From contig JAEMWC010000077.1 of NCBI GenBank assembly GCA_016490735.1, positions 502,501 through 566,500 on the forward strand: a stretch of 64,000 bases of DNA, in the 5' to 3' direction. The notes beneath the pieces were generated by a model that was not told the DNA's origin, searched no databases, and worked only from the letters and a program-made list of their open reading frames with translations. Origin of the DNA: Pachyseris speciosa (Eukaryota; Cnidaria; Anthozoa; Scleractinia; Pachyseridae). Position numbers and translations under genes: made by a program. Each line of letters begins with the position of its first letter. Position 1 is the first letter of the stretch. This document shows, one piece after another, positions 44,360-55,400 of the stretch.

Positions 44360-46400
44360 ATTATGACCCTAAGATGAAACGACGTTACAGTTTATGTCCA
44401 GATATCTCACAATGAATATCACCTATGCTGCATTAAAAGGCGGATGGGAATTACATTGAAGTGGTCATTCTAAACATTTTGAAGCAGAAAAGATTTTAAT
44501 TTAGAATTTCTAAGTGCAAACGTCTCCCATTTCCAAAAACACGCATCGTGACGTCATCAATCGAGAGATGTCACGTGACACTAAAGACAACTTTCAATTA
44601 TAAATAGTCAAGCCTTAACACACGAGTTGTAATGTGATGGTAAAGGCTTACATTTAGTCGTTGTAATTGCGTTGGTTTTGCGTAGTTGTGCATAAGCAGA
44701 TCTTCCGATCGTTGTTTAGGAATGGGTGTATCGTCGAGTGAAGCGGGTGCAAAATGTTCAATGGAGAGTTTTGCGAATGGTGAAGGTATACCTTATTTAA
44801 TCTACTGAAACCACTGTCGAAACCAAACATGAAATATTTGTCATATAAGTGACGGAAACTGTAAGTTAGGAATATTCTGTGTTGTGTACTTGGGGTAAGC
44901 GCTTCACCTGTGGGCATCTAATATGGACATGTGCATGTAAACCATGCTGCATTATTGAAACACATAATATTATTAAAACTAAAACATGCAGCATTGTGTG
45001 TTTTAGTTTAATAATGCTGCGTGCCGATTCAGCACGTATTAACATTACCCCTGATAATTTCCCTACTACCAAAAAAGGCCGCCTCCGTTTTCTAACACAC
45101 TTAGTTTGCATTATTTTCACTCGGCATTCGGTGATATAATGCAAGCAGAAAACAATGAGTTTGGATGACGATCAGTAATTATATCGGGATCTTTTCCCGG
45201 TTTTCAAGTGATTCCATCTAAATTCTAACACGTAAAGTAAGGGCACCACAAAACTTCTCTTCCCTGAATATTTTCTACCAACAAGGGGAAAATTTTTGAT
45301 ATAAAAGTTAATGCAGAAACCTTACTTCGCTTTCAAAGTACATTATGAAATTTAATAATATTTTAGCGGCCCGAAGTGCAAGAATTCCTAAAATGTTACA
45401 AATGAAACCAGTATTTTCACCTCACTTTTCAATTTTCAAATGTGTGATTAATGTGAAAGTTCCATGTCAACAATTTTGGTTACAAATTAGGGATACTGAT
45501 GCATGATCTGGTTTATTTCTTCTAACGGCGGCCATCTATGTGTCCATCAGAGGGACACCAACATGGCGGACCAATAGCAAGTCTTGTAATTTGTTCTGAG
45601 AGGTGTGGGTGAACCAGATGTTGTTCCAAGCTGATTCGATTTTCTTATCGTTAAATCCTTTGTCTCTGCATCTTATTCACGCATCTAAATACATTTTATC
45701 ACGGTATAATGATAAAGTTGCGGGAGCAACGCGAAAGGTGCCGGAACCCGGGGGAAAAGGTACGGGAGGTGTGGGAATAGAGTACGGGAAGCGGGAGGTT
45801 TGGACCCCCCACCCCCACCCCCATTTGATCAGAGATCAGAGATCAGAGACGGCATATACACAACAAAGAATAAAAAGCTGTTTACTTCTCCCATCATCAT
45901 AAATTGCAGTGCTGTTGCATTAGATAGATAAATAGGTGCAGGTGATCTCAGCAAGCTCTACTGGGCTTTTCACAGGAGATCCCCAAACATATAACTGATA
46001 CCTAATTAAAATTACAATTCAAAGGCGCGTTTAAATCTACATCTTAAGATTTTTTTAAAATAAGTTATACGATTTTTGAGCTTTTAAGTTTTCAGGTAGA
46101 CTGTTCTTCCCTAATTTTACTCCTCTGTACTTTATAGACAATTTACCGAAAAAAATCTGGTCTAAGTGCACCCACCCCACCCCAGAACAAGAAGACGTAA
46201 AACAGTGTTCACTTTGCGATTTTATTTCTTCGTGTTCTACGGAATCTCTATATCGCCGGAGCCTGAGATTCAGTCTTGAGGTAAAACTGAGGTCCCAGAA
46301 GCCTGCAGGGGAGAGGGAGGAGGCGAATATCTGGCTCTGTGACGGGAGCAGTGTTCATTCGCTTCTTCTGTATTTGTGAAGATTCAGACGCGCGTCCTCA
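44360..46400. other. Gene-free stretch downstream of the apextrin-like gene
   Basis: Frames at 44654-44917 and 44866-45144 have no motif. An inverted repeat lies at about 44975-45015 (AAAACATGCAGCATT against AATGCTGCGTG). A short G-rich/C-rich tract lies at 45720-45825. Nothing else was recognised. Confidence 0.35.
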
Positions 46401-46425
46401 CACAGTTGGATTGAACGTCTTGTTA

Positions 46426-49400
46426 CTAACTGTAGTAATAGCAGTAATACAGTTTGATATCCTTGTTTATCTCTGCTTTGGGGATGTCCCCAAAATAGGA
46501 GTTGCGGTTGTTTGAATCCTCGGTATCCCAGAAAAAGAACTCGTCCATTACTTGCATTTTTTGGACATGCTGGCATTGATCACCCTTCTTAAGTAAAACA
46601 AAGGGGTCTTCAATGGGAAGATAAATAGCATTGGTTGGGAATCCATCCTTTCTACAGCAGTACTCGATTTGGGTGTCCCGATCATATACACCATCTGGAA
46701 GTGTACCACTCATCGTGTTTTTGTTTGAACTGTCCTCGTCATCCCATCTGATCGATCCCGAGGAAAACCCTGCATGACACAATCATAGTTTAAATATAGA
46801 ATTGAATATGGAATATGTAAGGTACGTCCTTCTTATGTTTTAGCGCCTGTTAAATCGAACGAAAAAACGAAGGAACGAACGAAAGAACGAATGAGTGAGT
46901 GACAGTACCAGAATATCTTTAGAGCGGTTTTCAATTGAGTGTCGAAAGTAATTCGCGTTTTACTTTGGTTTTGCATTGCTTCGCTCTGTGATTGGCCAGG
47001 AAAACTCGCGCCACTTTCTCAACCAATGAGAAGCAAATCCAAAACTAATCGCGACTTGCACGCGCGCATTTTCACGCGCTTTGCACTGGCTACATGTAAT
47101 TGCTTCGTATTCTGATTGGCTCATTGCACTGTTTCAGTCTGTTGTGACTGGTCAGCGTAATTGCTTTGGATTTGCTTTTACGACACCCGATTGAAAACCG
47201 CTCTATCGTGCCGTACTCTCACAGGGGAGGTATTGGTCTGTTTACAACAAAGAGTTTGAAATTATCGCGACTTCAAATAAGAAAAAGGAGTGTTAATTTC
47301 ACATTTCGTGACAACAAATTAATTTCTATTCTAATTATATCACGAGTTGAGAATCTCGTTTCTTTTTTTCAAGCATTGAGTAGACATATTTACCTATAGT
47401 TTTGCATGTATTTTGATTTTCGGCTTTCAGTATATATATATGTAATTAATCTTGTCGTGATCATTTAGGACTTCAAAGAAATTGTCCATTTCCTTAATGG
47501 TGGAATGGAGATCTCGTCTTATATCTTGGTACCCTTGGCAATACATCAAGAAATGCTGCTCATCTTCTATGACATCACGGGTAAGGTAACAGTAACAGTA
47601 ACAGTAACAGTAACAGTAACAGTAACAGTAACAGTAACAGTAACAGTAACAGTAACAGTAACAGTAACAGTAACAGTATATCTTTATTGTGCCGTACTCG
47701 TACGCACAAGGGAGTAAAGATTCTAAAAATTCTAAAAATAAAGATTCTAAAAATTTTAACGACTTAAAATAACAGAAAGGAGTGTTAATTTTACAATTAT
47801 AAAAACTAATTTATTATTTAATTACAGTACGAGTTGAGAATCTCTTTTCTTTTTCAAAGCATTAAGTAGATATATTTCCCTATAATTTTGCATGTATTTT
47901 GATATCATTTAGGACCTCGGAGCAATCCGCCTTACGGAAAAAGATGGCGTCGCGCGCGGAACTCTGGGTAGATCGACCAAATTGGGTCAAGGGCATGTCA
48001 ACAAACATGGCCGCGGGCCGACAGGGTCAGAGCGTAGCGCTAAACGAAAATGATATTAACGGGGCTAAATTAATAAAAAGGATAGATCTTTTAACTAGGA
48101 CGGAAGCTATAAGATGGTTGAAGTGTAGGGCTTGTCGAAATTTAAACGACCTCACCTTGAAAGAGCTGAAAAACAAGTAAGTTTTCAAGTCGCTTCGCAA
48201 CATTGTTTCACCGTTGCAACTTCAATGATTAATTGGCCAGTAAGTTTACTTGAATTTGATAAGGTTGTTCTCGTTTGTGGCCATAAAGAATTCAGGTATA
48301 CATCAAATATGGCTGGGACAAGACGTTCCTGGTGGACCCTGAGGGTAAAGTGTCCGAACAGAGAAGAAATCAGATCCAAAGCGAGTTCGATAAACTAGTG
48401 CAAAATCTACTCGATGGCGAGGGAATCCCCATGGACAGCTGGACGACCTCTTTACAAGACGTCCCTGCGTTAACACACGCAGTGGTTGAAGATTTCTTCA
48501 GGCAGACCAACGACAAACGGCATGTCATAGAGTGATATGCATTCTCAAAAACCAAAAAATTCGAGACGTCGGGTAAACCAATGAGAGTTAACTTGCTGCC
48601 CGGTCACGACATGTTTTTATTGGAGGGACACACAAGGCCAGCCATGAAGCAATCCAAAAGTATATCCAAGGGGCAAGGAATTTATTCTTGCTCCCTTTTA
48701 CTCAGCAAGGAGACTGGAAAAATTATTGCCGCTAAGGACAAGTCTTGTGCTGCTGGAAAACGTGGTTTTTGTAAACACATCGCGGCTCTGGCTTACAAGC
48801 TCGTTGAAGCTAAAATGTCTGGGGCCACAGAACTGCCGAAGCCAATAAGCTGCACGGATGTACGCCAGCAGTGGGGGTTGCCGACGATAAAAGCTCAACA
48901 AGACCCAGAAAAAGAAGCAATGAAACGGAATCCTTTACATGAAATTGTATTTGAGAAGCACATCCTCACTCGAGATAATTTGGGGGGCAGAAAACGGAAA
49001 CTACCCTCGGAAATAAATTGCAACTACAACTCAAGACCAAAGGGTGAACCGGCAATCGACCAAACGCGTGTTGATACACTGCGTGAAGAGCTTTCTAAAT
49101 CCAAATACCAACACTTTGTTTGCAAGTTCCTGTCATACCGTCCTGAAGAAAGCTGTAGTGCTGGGCCACCAAAAGGGTCACCTGACAAAGAGAACACGCC
49201 CATTACTATTGTGTCCCCACCGCAGAGATCTGAGTGCTGGTTCCGTGAGCGCATCGGAAAAGTTACATCTTCAAAAGCACCGGCGTTGATTGGGCTACAG
49301 GGAAGAAAAGAGTTTATAGAAACATGGGACTGTATTGTGAACAACAAAGAAGAACCAACTAAGAACTTCAGAAATTTTCAAAGAGGGATCAAGTTCGAAT

Positions 49401-52400
49401 CTTCTGCTGTTGAGTGTTTCAGAACTGATAGTGGTGCTGAGGTGAAGGAATGTGGAATGTTCCCACTTGAATCTGACAGACGGTTTGGGGCATCACCAGA
49501 CAGGACATTCCAGGGGGAGACATGCAGAGACCTGGTGGATGTAAAGACTGGCATCAGAATTACTCCATCTGGGCTTTGTTTACTGGAAGTAAAGACACGT
49601 GCTGAAGGATGTACTGAACCACTGAATGCAGTCACTGGAGCTCATGTTTGCCAGGTGCAGCTACAACAAGAGTGTGCCAACAGCAACGTTTGCATACTTC
49701 AATCTTTTGTTCCTGAATCAAATAAATCTAGATATTTCTCAATACAGAAAAATATTAGTTTTGTTAATTGTTTTCTTCAAGTTTGTAGTGCAATTCTTGA
49801 CAACAAATCCTTAACAAATATTTGCCATGACAACCATAATGACAAACTTAAAGTGTTGGAAGGGCAAGTCCCAAACTTTGAGAACTTGTTAGCCCTTAGA
49901 CAATGGGCAACTGCTTTTGCAAAAAGTTGCCGTGAAGTAAAGTTTGTTTCCTAGAGTGTACAGCTCTTAAAGTGCCCATAACCCCAACATTTTTTTTTTG
50001 CTTAAATAAACCTTTGAACCTGTTTGAAACACATTGCGCCTTTTTCAACCAAATCTTGATTTATTACAGGCTGTAAAAGTTACAAAATCTGGCCGTCATC
50101 TGTCCCACAACCCAGCTTATAAGGGGTATGGGTATAGTCCTGGTTTTACGTCACAAACCGATTTACATTGCATTAAGTCTTTGTAAACATGCATGCAAAG
50201 GAGTTTGTGACATAAAACCAGGACTAGACCCATCCCCTTTACTAGCTCGGTCGTGGGACAGATGATGGCCAGATTTCGTAACTTTTATATAATAACAATA
50301 TCAATGCGCACGCTCTGATTGGTCAATCAGTTATCGTTTATTGTTCCAGTAAACTCATGGAAATTTCGTGCGTCTTCTGGATTATTATATAAAAGCAATA
50401 TACCACAAGTTTCTATCCCTGGTTGATAGGCCAATAAACCTCTTGGGAAGTTGGAAAACACTCGAAGAATCCATAAATCGCTCGCCTGCGGCTCGTGATT
50501 TACAAATTCTTTGAGTGTTCTTCCAACATCGCGCGTGGTTTATCAGCCTTTAAAAAACTCATTGAAGACATGGCTAAATTTTGTATCCGATTTTCTAGGC
50601 CAAAATAACCCCAAATCTAAATTTTAGTGTAAGAATGGATAGATGTACAGTAAATGTTTTTAAGCCATTCAATAAATTTGCAATTCGTGTTTTATCAAGT
50701 CCTAAAACACTCGGTTGCGCCTCGTGTTTTAAACTTGATAAAACACTCCTGCTCATTTATTAAACATCACATAAACCAGTGATAGAAACTTGTGGTATAT
50801 TGCTTAATTACAGCCTGTAAAAATTCAAGATTTGGTTCAAAAAAGGCGCATTGCGTTTTGTACTGGTGCAATGTTTATTTAAGGGAAAAATATTTTGGGG
50901 TTAGGGGCACTTTAAAGCATAATCTTTGTAACAGGTCACCTTTCTGTGAGTGCAATAATTTATTTTAGATAATCCATAAAAATATGGCCAAGGTTTATAT
51001 ACACGACAAAGTACTTCCATAACATTATTTTTTAAGGTAAATTTCAAAATATTTACTGTAATTAACACAATTTCTCCAGTAAGCAAGTGTACATTTCTGA
51101 GGTCAGTAAGACCTCATTATTAAATTGAGATAATTTATATTTATAAATGTGTACATAAGAACAGTAATCTATTGATTTATATTTGCATATTTATATTTAC
51201 ACATCTATTAATGTACAAAAGAAAAAAATTATTGTTATTTGATTACAAATTGCACTCAACAGCATAATTCCACAATTCAAGATGGTAGATTCAGCACAGA
51301 AAATGTGAATTAAAAATCTGCTAAGTTACATTAATTGTTACATCAAGGTTTGCTTGTTCTAACTTACAGAGGCTGGATATTACATGGCAAATTGTAGTCC
51401 AGGCTAAAATTTCAGCACAGGTATACATGGCAGATTTCAGCCCAGCTTAAAATTTTTTTCCAATCAGACACCTTTTTGTGGCCACTATTTTGTTTCATTG
51501 AAAAACCATCAGTTTGCTTTTTGGCCTAGGCTGAGATTTGAATGCAATTACATCTCAACCCTTCAGCCTGGGCTGACATTTCCAGCACAGTTAGTGAAAC
51601 CAACATGGAAATTTCAGCCCAGGGTGGTATTCATCCCTTGAAAGTTTAGGTGAAATCTTAGCCTAGTACAACTACCGTAGGTTGAAATTTTAGCCCAGGT
51701 GAAAATTCACCATGGCTCCATAATAGGCCCTTACCGGTACGTACAATTTTGCTATTAAGACAGTAAGATTTAGTAATCACTTAAATTCGATATTGATCTG
51801 CTGTCTACCAGTCTTTTGAAGTTTGAAATAGTATTTGCAAATTCAGTGAAAGTAATTACTACTACAAATACTGCGGTACACTTGAGAAAAATTTCATTTG
51901 CCACAAAAAAAAGGTGTAGGGGAAGGGAGATTTTGTATATGATCAGCTCATAAGCCATCTCTGACATTTTGTCAATCCCCTTAGGTATATTTAATGAACT
52001 TTTGTTTGTAAAGAAATCTCTGAAGTACTGTACATATATTGTCTCGAATGCTAAATCAATGCTGGACCATTTTTAAATAAACACCGTGGCATAATAAATT
52101 GAGATCCAAGCATAATTATTTGAGGTCTTGAATTTATTTGAATTTGGTCCTGTCAAGGCCTCTATTAAGAGTTAAATGTTTTTGGCAAAATATAAAGTGC
52201 TTTGAGGTAACAACAATGTTTACTCTTCTTTCATTTCATCCATTAATTCCCCATCATCTCTAATGAGAGGTGGTAAAAAAGCAGTGAGCCAGCAACATAC
52301 CTTCCACAATTTAGATATAAGGTGCGAATAGCGAAGAGGGATATTCCCTCGCAAGATTCTAAAGACCTTAACTCGTCTGATCCCTCTTTCTACATGGACT

Positions 52401-55400
52401 CTCACTTGCGAGTTCTTCCGATTGCGAATATCCTCTTCCACAGAAAACTGTTTCTTTCCTTCTAGCTTTGCTGGAGTTTCTACTCTGACCCCCCAGTTAT
52501 CCAGGATGTGCTGCACAATGAAGCCCTTGTCAGCAAGCCACCGGTCTCCTTGTTGTGCAAAGGACAAGATTCCACTCTGTGACAAAATTTCTTCATCAGA
52601 CTTACTACCCGGATATATATCTGATGCAAAGACTGGTAGCATTAGTGGTGACAGGGCAATCAAACCTTTCCCAGTGTTGTGGCCCTTGTACTCAGACCAA
52701 GTGGCACTTTGTTGAATTACTTGTGATGGCTTCTCTATATATAATTCGGTACAATCAATGATTAAGTAGACGTCCTCGTAATCAGGTTTGAAGCATTTAG
52801 GTAAATTTCTTTTGATGCTTTCCCGGTCTGCAGTAAAGCTTAGCTGCCCAAGACAGTCAGACATGCGATCAATCCAGGTTGAAAAAATTTCTGATACCTC
52901 CTGCTGAGCGATGTTGAAACGATCAGCCAAATCTTTCTCCAGTAATCCGAGACGCAATCTTGCCATTGTCAAAAACAACTCATCAATGTCGCATAGCTTT
53001 CGAGGTCTTCCTCGGGAAACAACATAGGAAGGATGTTTAGAAACATTTGAATATCCATTGTAGTAATTTAGTGAGAAGCCCAATCTTGGTTTTAGGAAAT
53101 GATACAAAGAAAGAAAGGTCTGGTAATCAGGGAGTCCGGTATAAAATCTCATGTCCGAGTCGGAAGTCATAAATCGACGAGCTGCAAACCTCTCTACTAC
53201 TCTTTGTTCTTCTAACTTTCTTATACGTTCCTGAAGCTGATCGATTTCCTTCTGACATTCACATTCCTTTCTAACGACGTTTTCTGCCACTGACACAGTA
53301 GATTCTCGTGACTCGGAAGCCACTTGTGTTTGTGAAGATTCTCGTGACGAGACGGAAGCCATTTGTATGTCATCACTGATACTCGCTTCTATCACTTTCG
53401 GTACATGCACACTCACCGTACTATTTCTCTGATCTTCCTGCGATCTTTTTTCCACCAACAGGTGGGAAATATCGATTGGCCACACAACTTTGCCAGTTTT
53501 CAGGTCCCTTCTAGGGAAAATGGCCGGGATATTGTTGGATCCGTAAAGGTGTCCACCATGAAAATGCGCGCTACATACGCGATGGCTCGCATCCCACTTG
53601 TAATCTTTCGTCCTTAAACTGATTGCGGATATCCATTTTCGTTTGATTTTATCGTCCCTTGGGAAGCTGTGGAAAGTGAGAGTCTTGTGCACCCATTTTT
53701 TGTGATCACAGCCCCCCACAGCGCACTTAAATGGCATTGTTTCCGTACAGAAATTAATTTTCTTGTTGCATTAATTTGATCACGACATGAGCAATGCTTA
53801 CATTGGTTGGTCGATCTACCCAGAGTTCCGCGCGCGACGCCATCTTTTTCCGTACGGCGGATTGTCCACTCTTTTAACGATGGAATGGAAATCTCGTTGG
53901 ATATCATGGTACCCTTGGCAACACATCACGAAATGCTGCCCATCTTCTATGGCATTCTTCTTACAAACCAAACATGCTCTATGTTCCACAGAAATTGCTA
54001 TTCCTCCGTTTCCGTACTTTCCAGTTTGTATTCTTAATGAGTGGGCTCCTAACTTGAGCCGTTTGTTAGGCTTACTCTGTGAGTTGGATTTCCAATATTC
54101 TCCAGATAATCTTCTCTCTGGTAATCTTGTTTCATAATTTCCTTATGTGTAATTTTTGCCCAGAATCTCATAGCGATGAACTACTCTTGGATGCTAACCA
54201 TTGTTGTATATATTCGCTCTTTATATAATTTCTTTTTCATATTATAATAAAGTTTTGATATAACGCGCGCTCTGATTGGTTAAAACGGCGTACTTTATCA
54301 GAGTACAGATGCACGGCCGGGTACGGTCTCACGCAAATCGAGTCGACCTAAATGAAAAGTGGCCGACCAATTCCTGAATTTTTCCTTCGGTTTTTATTTT
54401 GAGTGAGGCGTCTTATACGAGCCAGAAATCGAGTATGAAAACGAGCTCTTAGTCTCAATGGATTTGGAAGATGCTTCTGCGAGTAACACCACAAATAACA
54501 GCATGACATTAATATCACGGGTGTTTTCAGAATTAGAAGTTGCTGAAATTGTGCGAGTCGCACAGCGACAAGGGCAATTTCAGCAACCTCTGGAAACACA
54601 AGTGATATTAACCCTTAATTTCACGAGGACTCATTCCAATTACGTGTTAAAAACAGAGGGTAAAATTTTCTCTACAATGCCGAGGCACGTCGAAAAACAG
54701 TCAGCCAAGCGAAGTAAAAACACTTTCCTTCGCAAGCCAAACAAACAAAAAACTTAACTATTTTTTAATTTGCGTCCAAAACGAGTGTAGATGATTATTA
54801 TTTACATCCAGTCGAGAGATAAATATGAGTTTCACTCCTGAAAAAAAGTAACAAAGATCAAACTAAATGTTCAAAGCTCCAATTTATTTACCTGCGCTGT
54901 AGACTGAGGTTCCACCACTTGAAAATACACATCCACTTAAAAACAAGCCTCCGTAAACAACAAACCGTTTGTCCCAACGGTTTCTACCGAGTTTGAGCTA
55001 CTCGTTCCTCTCATTAATGGTAAATTAACTGTTCTGTGAACCTTTTTTGGTGACCTGCAAGATGCCGTGGTAAAGTAAAAGCCCTTGGGGCGTTGAATCA
55101 TTTTCTTTTTCAACCACACAATTCAGCTACGCCGGGCTCCATCGAAGTAGATCCAAGTTTTAAGCTTTTCACGTGAAACCTCTTTTGCTATTCCGTTTAT
55201 CACTCGGAAATTCATCTTCCTGAGTATCTTTTAAATCTAGCTCTTGATCTTTACAGCTTTTTTAGCGAATTTCAGCTGGATTTTACTGAACAGTTTGCTT
55301 TTCGATCCCGATTTTAGGCCAAAAAACTACTCTAGACTACTCGCACTTTGATGGTTTCTGAACTTTGATGATTTGACATTTTGACAGCTTTGGTCTGTTT

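Larger units (their letters stand above)
47927..53860. mobile_element. ISL2EU (IS4EU)-type DNA transposon, 5934 bp, with AT target duplication
   Basis: Terminal inverted repeats of 54 bp (47927-47980 and 53807-53860) differ at one base (CCGCCTTACGG against CCGCCGTACGG). AT precedes the left end (47925-47926) and follows the right end (53861-53862). It carries a plus-strand SWIM/YqaJ gene and a minus-strand THAP-DDE transposase gene, converging on a non-coding middle that contains another element (49967-50915). A transposase plus YqaJ nuclease pair and a 2-bp AT duplication are features I associate with the ISL2EU superfamily; the assignment has not been checked against a library. Confidence 0.85.
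47679..54230 (-). pseudogene. LINE C-terminal relic split by the ISL2EU transposon
   Basis: The part at 54230-53861 reads on the minus strand RLPERRLSGEYWKSNSQSK, then CLVCKK, EDGQHFVMCCQGYHDIQRD and VDN. Joining it to 47926-47679 through one shared AT restores an open stretch (DNCSEVLND) that lines up with DNFFEVLND of the neighbouring copy. This gives the exact transposon ends. The RT is missing. Confidence 0.7.

Noticed and set aside
47586..47678. Regular repeats that could suggest a CRISPR-like array
   Set aside because: A simple hexamer microsatellite without spacers, in eukaryotic DNA.
47505..47717. Frame with repeated Thr-Val
   Set aside because: Translation of the (AGTAAC)n tail of a LINE.
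54458..54757. 99-residue frame starting MDLEDASASN
   Set aside because: Lies in repeat-rich DNA over an inverted pair that also opens the other strand. Not recognisable as a gene.
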